NCBI GenBank assembly: GCA_003224905.1
Contig: QIAA01000005.1
Span: forward strand, 1 to 36,863
DNA: 36,863 nt
DNA from: Acidobacteriota bacterium
Lineage (GTDB): Bacteria; Acidobacteriota; Terriglobia; Terriglobales; Acidobacteriaceae
Direction of reading: 5' to 3'
Shown: piece after piece, positions 16,101 to 24,375 of the stretch
Layout: each line of letters starts with the position of its first letter
How positions within the stretch are numbered: the first letter of the stretch is position 1
Notes under the pieces: generated by a model
What the model saw: only the letters and a program-made list of their open reading frames with translations
Told to the model about the DNA's origin: nothing
The model's database searches: none
Translations under genes and position numbers: made by a program

Positions 16101-17477
16101 ATGCTGCTGAACTTCCGCTCCCTGCGTTTCGCCTGTTTCGCTGTATGCCTGACGGCGGCTTCTGGGGAGGCGAACACAGACTCTGCAAAGCCAGTCTGTC
16201 GTATCGAACCCGTCGATTACAAAGGCTGGCACGCGCAGCAGATCTCCAATCGCTGGGTGCAGTTGACGGTAGTTCCACAGAACGGCGGCCGACTGATGCA
16301 AGTGTCTTTTGCCGGTCACCCATTTCTTTTCGTAAATCCGAAGTACGAAGGCAAGTACTTGCCTCCGACCCAGAGCCAATGGTTCAACTACGGTGGAGAC
16401 AAGATATGGCTCCTGCCAGAGGGTAACAATGACGAACAACACTGGGCGGGCGGATCCGACTTGCTCGATGATGGCGCCTACACGTTTCGTAAAGTCTCCG
16501 AAGGACAGCAGTGCGAGATCGAACTCACCAGTCCGGCCGATCCGCAATCCGGAATTCAATTCGTGCGCACCATCCGGCTCGACGCAGATTCGCCTCGCAT
16601 CGCTTTCCACGTGGTCATGAAAAACATCTCGGGACACGACGTCGAATGGTCGATGCAATCGGTCTCGCAGTACGATACGGCGGATGCCAGCGACCGTTCC
16701 CGCCTCAATCATGACTTCTGGACCTTTGCGCCCGCGAACCCTTTCAGCAAATATCTAAATCGTTATCACGTCCGCTTTGGTCCGGCGGAGAACCGCGCTG
16801 CATCGGTGAGGGACAATGGGCTGTTCGCTTTGCACTACGCGCACGTAGCGGCCGAACTGTGGCTCGATTCGACGGTAGGCTGGCTCGCGGTCGTGGACGG
16901 CGCCACAAGCTATGCCATGATCGAGCGTTTTCGCTACGAGGGGAACAAGCCTTACCCGGGCAATGCATCGGTTATTTTCTGGATGAACGGTTCCGAACTG
17001 AGGGTGAACGACGATGGGATTCCCTCGTTGAGTTCGGGAGCGGATGGAGAAAATCCCTATTATCTGGAAGCTGAAATCAATTCGCCGCTCTGCCGTCTTC
17101 GTCCGGGCGAAACCTGCACTCTGGACACGGAGTGGTTTCCTGCGCGCGGCAGCAGCAAATTTCAAAGCATTGCGGAGGCGGGCATAGTCATGCGTCCTCT
17201 GCGGACGACTCGTGGACCAAGTGGCAAGGTTACACTTTCGGGTACGTTTGGGGTCTTCTTCTCCGGACGTCTGGTCGCGCGCTTGTATGACGAACACGGT
17301 GCCAGCCTGGGATCCCTGCCTGTAGTTAATGTGAGTCCAGCCGAACTGGTCTCGCTGGCCACCGAAATACCTTCGAATGAAAAAGCTGCGCGCCTTTCCC
17401 TCCACCTGCAGGATGAAAACGGAGTGGACCGAGGGTCCCTTCAGGAAGTTCCAATACGCTCGGCGGAGAATGACTGA
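16101..17477 (+). CDS. Secreted DUF4380 (galactose-mutarotase-like) protein
   Basis: A 458-residue exported protein with a signal peptide (residues 1-24, ending TAASGEA). The mature start YKGWHAQQISNRWVQLTVVP, then NGGRLMQVSFAGHPFLFVNP and WFNYGGDKIWLLPEG, matches the DUF4380 family as I remember it: beta-sandwich proteins with a galactose-mutarotase-like fold that probably act on or bind carbohydrate. The C-terminal ~100 residues form a second beta-rich domain. It starts divergently, 151 bp from the cupin gene. A common carbohydrate or amino-sugar theme with the PLP cassette and the TonB receptor is plausible but inferred. The ribosome-binding site is weak. Confidence 0.8.
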   Translation: MLLNFRSLRFACFAVCLTAASGEANTDSAKPVCRIEPVDYKGWHAQQISNRWVQLTVVPQNGGRLMQVSFAGHPFLFVNPKYEGKYLPPTQSQWFNYGGDKIWLLPEGNNDEQHWAGGSDLLDDGAYTFRKVSEGQQCEIELTSPADPQSGIQFVRTIRLDADSPRIAFHVVMKNISGHDVEWSMQSVSQYDTADASDRSRLNHDFWTFAPANPFSKYLNRYHVRFGPAENRAASVRDNGLFALHYAHVAAELWLDSTVGWLAVVDGATSYAMIERFRYEGNKPYPGNASVIFWMNGSELRVNDDGIPSLSSGADGENPYYLEAEINSPLCRLRPGETCTLDTEWFPARGSSKFQSIAEAGIVMRPLRTTRGPSGKVTLSGTFGVFFSGRLVARLYDEHGASLGSLPVVNVSPAELVSLATEIPSNEKAARLSLHLQDENGVDRGSLQEVPIRSAEND

Positions 17478-17660
17478 AGTGAAATCAGGCGGCAGGGCAT
17501 TCGCCGTCTTTTTGCTGGTTGTGGCCTCCACTCTGGCACGATTGCCCAGTGCTTGGCAGAACGGCCAAACCTTCGCTGGGCGGCTGGGCGGAACAGCGGG
17601 ATACCTCTTGCCGCTGGATTGATTCACCTCAGGCACAAAGCTGACAATGGTGCTCAGCGG

Positions 17661-17873
17661 CTAGCAGGAATAACGGTTCTCGTCTGCTGTGTCGCCCGTT
17701 CGGGGCAGGATTATGGTTTCGAGCTCGATCTTTCCGGGCCTGGACCTCTTATTGTGTTCATCCAGCACACAGTTGATCTTCGCCACAAGCTCCAGCAGCT
17801 TATCGGAATCCATTTCTTTCGAGGCCATCTCGCAAAGAACCCGCCAATCTTCCGATCCATTTGCGCTTTTCAT
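17661..17873 (-). CDS. Small conserved-looking cytosolic protein (70 aa)
   Basis: The start at 17873 is set by a textbook ribosome site: AGGAGG followed by CACG and ATG. The frame stays open for 15 more codons upstream, but that part carries the ribosome site and is not coding. The product begins MKSANGSEDWRVLCEMASKE, then MDSDKLLELVAKINCVLDEHN. This amphipathic helical segment resembles a small helical family I have often seen in acidobacterial genomes; function unknown. There is no signal peptide or membrane helix. It converges with the DUF4380 gene. Confidence 0.78.
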   Translation of the reverse strand: MKSANGSEDWRVLCEMASKEMDSDKLLELVAKINCVLDEHNKRSRPGKIELETIILPRTGDTADENRYSC

Positions 17874-18203
17874 CGTGCCTCCTGGGAGCACAGAAACTAC
17901 ATGGAATCCATAAAGCACGTTGATGCCCGAGTCCGAGCATGGTTCTAATGGCTTCCGGTTCTACGTAACGATTTGTTGAGGAGGAACTTAGGACGATCCT
18001 GTAGTCCAGCGAAAAACAGGCTTTAGGCAAAATCTTCGCCCACAGTGGCGCAAAATCACCTGGGTGAAGGGGCTCCGCGGAATGGATAATCGCGGCGGAA
18101 TGGAAGCAGTTCCAAAGCCCTAGCGACATTGAGTGTCTCTCGAGTTCCGCTACTGGGTCGGGAGCGGGTACCGTAGAATCTCATGCACTAGAAACGGAGG
18201 CCC
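17874..18203. other. 330-bp intergenic region
   Basis: This lies between the 70-aa protein gene and the DinB gene, both on the minus strand. Its right part must hold the promoter of the small gene. A minus-strand reading frame (17800-18129) crosses it, but it overlaps the small gene in another frame and shows no recognisable motif, so it is not called. I see no RNA gene or repeat. Confidence 0.5.
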
Positions 18204-18725
18204 CTACAAGTATCGGTCGCGCAATATCGCGAGATGGTGTGTCAGATGCCCGGCGATGATATACGCCAGAGCGCGTACCGTAACGCGATTGTCGCTCGCG
18301 ATGCCGCTTCTGCTCCACGCCTCAGCCGGCATATTCCAGAACAGGGAAATCGTAGCCAGACGCACCCGCCGGAACTCCTCAATGTGCGCGGCCCAGGAGA
18401 TGGCGTCCGCCCCGGCGCCAACCGCCGCGATGTTCTGGTCATAGCTGGCCAGGGGAGTATCGAAACCGCGCGCAAACCAGAGGACTCGAAACGCAAAGGC
18501 CCTCTCCGTGTCTGTGACATGATTCAGCACTTGCCGGATACTCCACTTGTCAGGCGCGTACCGGTGCAACGATTTTTCTTCCGAAATCGCAGACAACAAT
18601 GGCAGGGATTCTTCAAGCTGGCGCTCTACAGTAGCGACGGGATCTTCTCCTGTGACCTGGTTGATGTAGGTGAAGTAGTAAGGCGCTGCTTCAGCTGCCT
18701 GCGGACGTCCGATCATGGCGTTCAT
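18204..18725 (-). CDS. DinB-family protein
   Basis: A 173-residue four-helix-bundle protein of the DinB/YfiT type, often metal-dependent with thiol-transferase or unknown activity. The expected three metal-binding histidines can be placed: H69 (LNHVTDTER), and H160 and H164 in GHLTHHL near the C-terminus. WSIRQVLNHVTDTERAFAFR is the most typical stretch. I use the ATG at 18725; ATG at 18716 is equally plausible, and the open frame reaches 18788. None has a strong ribosome site. It is divergent from the sigma-factor gene. Confidence 0.85.
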   Translation of the reverse strand: MNAMIGRPQAAEAAPYYFTYINQVTGEDPVATVERQLEESLPLLSAISEEKSLHRYAPDKWSIRQVLNHVTDTERAFAFRVLWFARGFDTPLASYDQNIAAVGAGADAISWAAHIEEFRRVRLATISLFWNMPAEAWSRSGIASDNRVTVRALAYIIAGHLTHHLAILRDRYL

Positions 18726-18821
18726 TCTAACTCGCTTCGTGCTCAGGGTCGGATCGTGATTTAAGCTCTGTAAACCTGTTTTCCCCAAACTCGTCCATAG
18801 TCATAACAGAACAGAGAGCGC

Positions 18822-19406
18822 ATGGAAACGATTCTGACCACGGCCTTGACCTCAGTGCGGGAACCGTCAGAAGTCATTACTGCGCAGAGCTTCGACCAGC
18901 TCATGCGCCTGCATCAGCGGCGGGTTTATCGGGTGATCTTCGTCTTGGTCAGGGATGATGATCTTGCAGACGTGCTCACGCAAGAGTGCTTCCTTCGCGC
19001 CTACCAGAAGCTGGGCAGCTTTCGGGGCGATTGCCGGGTTGACACCTGGCTGCTGCGAATCGCCGTTAACCTGGTGCGTGACCACGGCAAGAGCCGCAGG
19101 AATTCATTCTGGAAGAGGCTGGTCGGATTAGAAGAGGAGCGGATCGATAGCAAGTTTACGCTTGTGTTAGCGCAGCCTTCTCCCGAAGCCAGTCTGCTGG
19201 CGCGCGAGGAATTGAAAGAAGTATGGAAAGCACTGGACGCGGTTTCCGCGCAGCAACGCACTATCTTTCTGCTGCGCTATGCCGAAGAAATGTCACTTGC
19301 TGAGATCGCGGGAGTCCTCGGTTTGGCTATCGGAAGCGTGAAGGCGCAGTTATTTCGCGCAACGTCCAGGGTGCGGGAAGTGTTGAGGAAAAAACAATGG
19401 AGATGA
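18822..19406 (+). CDS. ECF RNA polymerase sigma factor
   Basis: A 194-residue sigma-70 family factor of the extracytoplasmic-function type. Region 2 spans about residues 25-90: FDQLMRLHQRRVYRVIFVLV, then DVLTQECFLRAYQKLGSFRG and VDTWLLRIAVNLVRD. Region 4 (~135-190), SAQQRTIFLLRYAEEMSLAE then GSVKAQLFRATSRVREVL, carries the helix-turn-helix that reads the -35 element. Region 3 is absent, as usual for ECF factors. The last 10 nt overlap the next gene, a membrane protein, in the usual sigma/anti-sigma arrangement. The third gene of the unit encodes a Spy/CpxP-like periplasmic protein, so an envelope-stress role is likely. Confidence 0.93.
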   Translation: METILTTALTSVREPSEVITAQSFDQLMRLHQRRVYRVIFVLVRDDDLADVLTQECFLRAYQKLGSFRGDCRVDTWLLRIAVNLVRDHGKSRRNSFWKRLVGLEEERIDSKFTLVLAQPSPEASLLAREELKEVWKALDAVSAQQRTIFLLRYAEEMSLAEIAGVLGLAIGSVKAQLFRATSRVREVLRKKQWR

Positions 19407-19855
19407 TTCGCAGATTGAAGAGAAACGTCCCCGAGGAGATGTTTATCGCGGACGACCGGCACATGGGAGAAACCCTTCGCCATCTGCCCGGCTTGACGCG
19501 GCAGGCGAGCGAACGTCCTGATGAATACTGGGAGAAGCAACACAGTGCAATCTGGGACCGAATTTTTTCCGCCCAGCTCCACGCAACCCCCGCATCACCT
19601 CGACTTGCGTGGGCAGGAATTGCCGCGGTTTTGGCTCTCGCGATGACGCTCTTGTTCGTAGGTTCCGCATCTGAACCGGCAAAGCAAGTCCAGAACCAGA
19701 ACGGCTCCGATCATGAACTGCTGCTCGCCGTTGAACGCGCGGTACAGATCGATGGGCCGGAGGCGCTTGAACCCGCCGCTCTCCTGGCCCAGGAAATTAA
19801 CGGAAATAATCAAACCCATTCAACTGATAAAGGAAAACAGAATCATGAAGACTAA
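19397..19855 (+). CDS. Single-pass membrane protein, putative anti-sigma factor
   Basis: A 152-residue protein that overlaps the end of the ECF sigma gene by 10 nt, with GAGGA about 8 nt before its ATG. The N-terminal ~68 residues are cytosolic, and a single hydrophobic helix spans about 70-90 (LAWAGIAAVLALAMTLLFVG). The remaining ~60 residues would be periplasmic. This matches an anti-sigma topology, but there is no cysteine at all, so the zinc anti-sigma motif HxxxCxxC is absent. Assignment rests on gene position and topology. Its 3' end overlaps the next gene by 11 nt. Confidence 0.75.
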   Translation: MEMIRRLKRNVPEEMFIADDRHMGETLRHLPGLTRQASERPDEYWEKQHSAIWDRIFSAQLHATPASPRLAWAGIAAVLALAMTLLFVGSASEPAKQVQNQNGSDHELLLAVERAVQIDGPEALEPAALLAQEINGNNQTHSTDKGKQNHED

Positions 19856-20420
19856 CTTTTTCACTGTAATCAGTGTGTATCTGCTCTCACTGAATCTGCA
19901 GGCTCAGGTGTCGCAAGCGCCAGCGCCGCCTGGCATGCCTAAGAAGGGAACGTTTTTCTACCATCGTGAACTCGGCAAATGGTGGCAGAACTCAGAAATG
20001 GTGAAGAAGCTTCAGCTCAATGATGGCCAGATCAGCCAGCTCGATCAGATTTTTTACGATCACAAGGTCAAGCTGATCGACTACGGCGCGGACATGGAGA
20101 AACAGGATCTCAAGCTCCAGACACTGCTTGACGCAGACGTTCCCAATGAAGGCCAGGTAGAGGCGCAGGTCGATCAGGTGCTCGGAGCGCGCGGCAAACT
20201 GGAACGTGAGTACACGATGATGAATCTCGACCTTCGCAAAGTGCTCTCGCTTGATCAGTGGCGGCAATTGAAGTCTGCACGGGGATCGACCGTCGGCTTC
20301 GGAGACAGGGTTTTTATTCGCAAGCTGCCACCGCCCGGTGGAGGCCCGGCCACCGCGCCTTTGCCGCCGGGCGAGATTCCAGTCCCGCCGCCCCCACCGG
20401 AAGCGGAAGAAATGTTCTGA
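19845..20420 (+). CDS. Periplasmic Spy/CpxP-like protein with proline-rich tail
   Basis: A 191-residue exported protein. ATG at 19845 is chosen because AAAGGA lies about 10 nt upstream and the signal peptide MKTNFFTVISVYLLSLNLQA then begins cleanly. The frame extends upstream inside the previous gene, but that part looks non-coding. The helical core (residues 40-145) has an LTxxQ-like motif (LQLNDGQISQLDQIF) near 56 and a second one (LSLDQWRQL) near 134, as in Spy/CpxP periplasmic chaperones and metal-sensing proteins. The tail from ~160 is rich in Pro and Gly (PPPGGGP, IPVPPPPPEAEE), which is unusual for the family. It is the third gene of the sigma/anti-sigma unit, probably a target or sensor of it. 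Confidence 0.82.
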   Translation: MKTNFFTVISVYLLSLNLQAQVSQAPAPPGMPKKGTFFYHRELGKWWQNSEMVKKLQLNDGQISQLDQIFYDHKVKLIDYGADMEKQDLKLQTLLDADVPNEGQVEAQVDQVLGARGKLEREYTMMNLDLRKVLSLDQWRQLKSARGSTVGFGDRVFIRKLPPPGGGPATAPLPPGEIPVPPPPPEAEEMF

Positions 20421-20570
20421 TACCGTGAGCCGCCTGGTTCGCATTCTCCCCGGAATCCAGACGGCTCTTCTTTCCATGCTAGACTCGAGAAGAAGGTCAA
20501 ATGCGTTAACCGCAAGGAATGCGAAGTTTGACGCAAAAGTCTCCGAGAATACGCCGGAAGGCAGAAACAC

Positions 20571-21266
20571 ATGAAATTTGGCGTCATCATCTTTCCCGGA
20601 TCGAATTGTGATCACGACGCGTACTGGACCATCCAGCAGGTTGCCAAACAGCCGGTAACTTTTCTCTGGCACGAATCTCACGATCTGGAGAATTGCGACG
20701 CCATCATCGTGCCCGGAGGCTTTGCCTATGGCGACTACCTTCGCACCGGCGCAATTGCCAGGTTTTCACCCGTGATGGAGGCTGTGGGCAAATTTGCCGT
20801 CGGCGGTGGTCTGGTGCTGGGAATCTGTAACGGCTTCCAGATTCTTTGTGAATCGGGCCTCCTGCCTGGAGCGTTGATGCGGAATGTCGGCCTGAAATAC
20901 GTCTGCAAGCCTGTGCATGTCCGCGTAGAAAACGCCGATACTCCGTTTACGAATGTTTGTCGTGAGGGAGAAGTTCTCACCATTCCCATCGGCCACATGG
21001 AAGGCAATTACTTCTGCGACGAAGCCACCCTCCACGAACTTCGGCGAGAGCAGCGAATCGTATTTCGATACGCCACCTCATCCGGCGATATCGCGCCTGA
21101 CGCGAATCCGAATGGATCGCTGGACAACATCGCCGGAATCTGCAATCAGGGCCGTAACGTGCTCGGCATGATGCCTCATCCCGAGCGCTACAGCGAGCCG
21201 GAGCTGGGCGGCACGGACGGATTTAGGATTTTTCAATCGTTAGTTGGCGTGATGGTTGAGAGATAA
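20571..21266 (+). CDS. purQ: Phosphoribosylformylglycinamidine synthase subunit PurQ
   Basis: Glutamine amidotransferase subunit (231 aa) of the FGAM synthase complex in purine synthesis; it hydrolyses glutamine and hands ammonia to PurL. Class I amidotransferase features are [20 protein letters not shown] (48-67), the nucleophile C86 in GICNGFQIL, and the His-Glu pair in MPHPER (H203, E205). GGAAGG lies upstream of the ATG. purL and purS are not in the window; the gene stands next to threonine synthase with a 75-bp gap. Confidence 0.95.
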   Translation: MKFGVIIFPGSNCDHDAYWTIQQVAKQPVTFLWHESHDLENCDAIIVPGGFAYGDYLRTGAIARFSPVMEAVGKFAVGGGLVLGICNGFQILCESGLLPGALMRNVGLKYVCKPVHVRVENADTPFTNVCREGEVLTIPIGHMEGNYFCDEATLHELRREQRIVFRYATSSGDIAPDANPNGSLDNIAGICNQGRNVLGMMPHPERYSEPELGGTDGFRIFQSLVGVMVER

Positions 21267-21341
21267 GCTCACATCTCAAATTCCGGCAGTGCGTTCCTGC
21301 TTTGCCCCCGCTCTCAGAGCTCCTGCTAAACTCTCTCCGAC

Positions 21342-22544
21342 ATGGCGGAAATCCTGTGCTTGGAATGCACGCGCTGTGGTGCACATATCGCTGCGGATGA
21401 ACCGCAAACCGTATGCCCCACGGATGGCGGCGTGCTCTTCGCCCGCTATGATCTTCAAAACTTAAAGAACAACTTTAAGCCCGTGTCGCTCCCGGACCGC
21501 GTCGCTTCCATGTGGCGCTATCGCGAAGTTCTGCCCGATGCCGAGCCTGTCTCACTAGGCGAAGGCTTCACTCCAATGCTGCGCAGCCGCGAGTTCCCGA
21601 ACGTTTACATTAAAGACGAAGGCCTGAATCCTACCGGTTCTTTCAAGGCGCGAGGACTTTCTGCGGCCGTGACCATGGCCAAAGCCTACGGCCTCAGCAA
21701 GCTTGCAATCCCGTCTGCGGGCAATGCGGCGAGCGCACTCGCCGCCTACGCCGCCGCGGCTGGGCTTGAAGCCTACATTTTCATGCCGAAGGATGTGCCG
21801 CTGGCCAACCGCGTCGAATGCGAAAGCTACGGTGCGCACATCACGTTGGTGAATGGCCTGATCAGCGACTGCGCGCGTCTGCTATCTGAACGCAAACAGG
21901 ATGAGGGATGGTTTGATGTCTCTACTGTTAAGGAACCATTTCGCGTCGAAGGCAAGAAAACCATGGGCTACGAAGTCGCCGAGCAACTGGCGTGGAAGCT
22001 GCCGCAAGGGATTATCTATCCCGCTGGCGGCGGTATCGGCCTGATCGGAATGTGGAAGGCGTTCGAAGAGATGCAGGAACTGGGCTGGATCGGCCCCGAG
22101 CGACCAAAGATGGTTGCCGTTCAATCATCAGGTTGCGCTCCTATTGTTAAAGCGTGGAATGAACGAAGGAGCGAGTCGGAATTCTGGCACAATGCGAACA
22201 CCATCGCTGCCGGACTCCGTGTTCCGAAAGCCTACGGTGACTATCTGATGCTCGACATCCTGAAGAAGAGTGGCGGCACCGCCGTCGCTATTACAGATCA
22301 CGAGATCATGGCTGCTTTGCGACACTGGGCAAGCGTCGAAGGGATTTTCGCTGCTCCCGAAGGAGCAGCATCGCTCGCCGCGTATCGCAAATTGAGTGGT
22401 AGTGGATTCTTCGCGCCGGAAGACAAGGTGGTCCTGTTCAATACTGGTTCCGGTCTGAAGTACCTGGACACGATCGATTCTTATGGCAAACGTACTGACC
22501 TTCCCGCTTCGCGCCACATCGGCGGCATAATAGGTCCGTGTTGA
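21342..22544 (+). CDS. thrC: Threonine synthase
   Basis: A 400-residue PLP enzyme that converts O-phosphohomoserine to threonine. The PLP lysine is K102 in NPTGSFKARG, and the glycine-rich phosphate loop is PAGGGIGLIG. The N-terminus has a short zinc-ribbon-like start with C6, C9, C12 and C25 (CLECTRCGA ... CPTDGG), found in one class of bacterial threonine synthases. A related fold-type II enzyme such as threonine dehydratase is less likely, because of that N-terminal part and the length. The ribosome-binding site is weak. Confidence 0.9.
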   Translation: MAEILCLECTRCGAHIAADEPQTVCPTDGGVLFARYDLQNLKNNFKPVSLPDRVASMWRYREVLPDAEPVSLGEGFTPMLRSREFPNVYIKDEGLNPTGSFKARGLSAAVTMAKAYGLSKLAIPSAGNAASALAAYAAAAGLEAYIFMPKDVPLANRVECESYGAHITLVNGLISDCARLLSERKQDEGWFDVSTVKEPFRVEGKKTMGYEVAEQLAWKLPQGIIYPAGGGIGLIGMWKAFEEMQELGWIGPERPKMVAVQSSGCAPIVKAWNERRSESEFWHNANTIAAGLRVPKAYGDYLMLDILKKSGGTAVAITDHEIMAALRHWASVEGIFAAPEGAASLAAYRKLSGSGFFAPEDKVVLFNTGSGLKYLDTIDSYGKRTDLPASRHIGGIIGPC

Positions 22545-22558
22545 GCACTCTGTGGCTT

Positions 22559-22602
22559 GGTCATTCTGACCCCGAGCGCAGCGAAGGGGAAGAATCTATG
22601 CA
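22559..22602. repeat. Short intergenic repeat with CCCC/GGGG hairpin
   Basis: The text GGTCATTCTGACCCC, then GAGCGCAGCGAAGGGG and AAGAATCTATGCA resembles a dispersed intergenic element I know from many bacterial genomes (TCATTCTGAGCG-AGCGAAG type). Only one copy is in this window, so the repeat call rests on memory. It lies between thrC and the AlaX gene. Confidence 0.5.
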
Positions 22603-22644
22603 TTTAATTGTCAGGCCCATTCGTACGCTGCCTAGAAAATACCC

Positions 22645-23871
22645 ATGACCCAGCGGCTCTACTACACCGATTCCTTTCTCTACGAATTCGACGCTGAAGT
22701 GGTGAATCTCAATCAAGCAGACCCGCGTCCTGCAATCATGCTCGACCGGACCGCTTTCTATCCCACCAGCGGTGGGCAGATCTTTGACACTGGATGGCTG
22801 CTTCCCGAGGGAATTGACGAGCATCGCAAGCTCCGCGTCGTTGAAGTGGCCGAAGGTGAAGACGGCTCCGTCGTGCACTTCATCGAAGCCGCGGGCGGGC
22901 TTGAACCTGGAACACGTGTTCACGGCATCATTGACGCCGACCGCCGCCGCGACCACATGCAGCAACACTCCGGCCAGCATGTTCTCTCGGCCGCATTCGT
23001 GCGCCTGTTCAATGTGCCGACGGTTTCATTCCACATGGGAATCGAGGCATGCTCGATCGACCTGGAAACGAAACCTTTGGCCGCAGATCAAGTCGAAGCC
23101 GCCGAAGCTCTGGCCAACGAAGTTGTCACGGAAAATCGCCCCGTGGATGTTCGCTTCGTAACGCAAGCGGAGGCGACGACTCTGGGATTGCGCAAATTCC
23201 CGCCTGTCGAACGCGAGAAGTTACGCCTGATAGACATCCGCGGCTTCGACCTTACTGCTTGTGGCGGAACCCACGTGCATTCCACAGGACAGATCGGCTG
23301 CATTCTGCTGCGCAAAATCGAGAAAGTACGCCAGAGCTGGCGAGTGGAGTTCGTCTGTGGCAAGCGTGCGATCGGGACGGCGCGGCGTGACTACGCAACT
23401 CTGTTGGAGGCGGGAGAGCTCTTTTCGAGTCACATTTGGGATGTTCCAGAGCAGATTCGCAAAATCCAGGAACAAGCTCGCGCTTCGCGGAAGGCACAGG
23501 AATCGTGGTTCGACGAGCTTGCGGAAATCTACGCCGAAAGACTTCTTGCCGAAACGCCCGAGAGCGGCGGCCGACGGATCATCGTTCGTGTCTTCCCTGA
23601 GCGCGACCTTGCCTTCATCAAATGCCTTGCGCAACAACTCACGCGGAGGAGTTCGACCGCAGCCGCATTCCTGGCTACGACCGGGAAACCAGCGCTGGTC
23701 TTCGCTCAATCCCCAGGCCAGCCTTTTAACATGGCTGCGCTAATGAAAGAGGCTTTGCAAACCTTAGGTGGCCGGGGTGGTGGAAGTAAAGATATGGCCC
23801 AGGGCGCTCCCGAGAACGTGGTTGGAATCGAAACCATCTTGTCGCAACTGGTTTCTCAATTGGGCGATTGA
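22645..23871 (+). CDS. AlaX-type alanyl-tRNA editing protein with DHHA1 domain
   Basis: A 408-residue stand-alone relative of the AlaRS editing region, which removes wrongly attached Ser or Gly from tRNA-Ala. The zinc-binding residues of the editing site are present: HSGQH (H108, H112) and CGGTH (C206, H210). TAFYPTSGGQ (37-46) is the N-terminal signature. The C-terminal ~130 residues (FNMAALMKEALQTLGGRGGG) form the DHHA1 domain, so this is the long AlaX-L form. There is no aminoacylation domain, which separates it from alaS. Confidence 0.92.
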   Translation: MTQRLYYTDSFLYEFDAEVVNLNQADPRPAIMLDRTAFYPTSGGQIFDTGWLLPEGIDEHRKLRVVEVAEGEDGSVVHFIEAAGGLEPGTRVHGIIDADRRRDHMQQHSGQHVLSAAFVRLFNVPTVSFHMGIEACSIDLETKPLAADQVEAAEALANEVVTENRPVDVRFVTQAEATTLGLRKFPPVEREKLRLIDIRGFDLTACGGTHVHSTGQIGCILLRKIEKVRQSWRVEFVCGKRAIGTARRDYATLLEAGELFSSHIWDVPEQIRKIQEQARASRKAQESWFDELAEIYAERLLAETPESGGRRIIVRVFPERDLAFIKCLAQQLTRRSSTAAAFLATTGKPALVFAQSPGQPFNMAALMKEALQTLGGRGGGSKDMAQGAPENVVGIETILSQLVSQLGD

Positions 23872-23923
23872 GAAACCGTGCGATCAATGCAATTCATGAC
23901 TGGAAGAGGGCAGCATGCGCACA

Positions 23924-24073
23924 TTAGCGTAGAGTTTCCGGACTCTTCTCGTTCGGCAGAAGCGACTTCATGTCTTCGATCAGTGTGAGCACTACGACCA
24001 CAGCAGAACCCAAAACCCCAAGAGCGAAAATACCTTCAAGAAGGCGAACAAAAGCTGTCGCGATAGCATGCAT
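23924..24073 (-). CDS. Tiny single-helix membrane protein (49 aa)
   Basis: A 49-residue protein in a region otherwise without genes. It begins MHAIATAFVRLLEGIFALGV, and the hydrophobic helix runs to about residue 32. It is followed by an acidic/polar tail, LIEDMKSLLPNEKSPETLR. The pattern (amphipathic start, one membrane helix with a small-residue GSA/GxxG turn, short charged tail) matches small membrane proteins I remember from acidobacterial genomes. A second protein of the same design lies 155 bp away at 24229-24375. No clear ribosome site is visible. Function unknown. Confidence 0.68.
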   Translation of the reverse strand: MHAIATAFVRLLEGIFALGVLGSAVVVVLTLIEDMKSLLPNEKSPETLR

Positions 24074-24228
24074 GGGAAAAGCTGTTTTTTAAAGAACCTG
24101 CAACTTCTATTCGACAGTTTTTCCCGTAAACATTTCATAAATACCGCATAAAGAAATCGTAAGTAACAGGGGCGGGGCTCCTCAATAAAACGCGACGTGA
24201 AAGCCTTTTCCGGGATGGCAGTAGGAAG

Positions 24229-24375
24229 CTATTCTTCCTCGGGCCGGTCCTCTTCGAACAGGACGCTGAATAGCTGAACGGCAACCACGGGTATCACAAC
24301 GACGCATCCTACCGTGCCGATAAGAAAGGTCCACGTTAGGCCGCGAGCCAGGAGCTCTATGAAGGCGTCGAACAC
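24229..24375 (-). CDS. Tiny single-helix membrane protein (48 aa), likely paralogue
   Basis: A 48-residue protein starting at GTG 24375 with GAGGTG a few nt upstream. It begins (V/M)FDAFIELLARGLTWTFLIG, has a membrane helix to about residue 36, and ends with the very acidic tail FEEDRPEEE. It has the same plan as the 49-aa protein: an FxxLLxx start, a small-residue TVGC/VLGS step, then a run of Val/Ile. Both are on the minus strand. Function unknown; the similarity is seen by eye only. Confidence 0.62.
   Translation of the reverse strand: MFDAFIELLARGLTWTFLIGTVGCVVVIPVVAVQLFSVLFEEDRPEEE

Noticed and set aside
17800..18129. 109-codon minus-strand frame next to the 70-aa protein
   Set aside because: It overlaps the better-supported small gene in another frame, lacks a ribosome site and has no recognisable motif.
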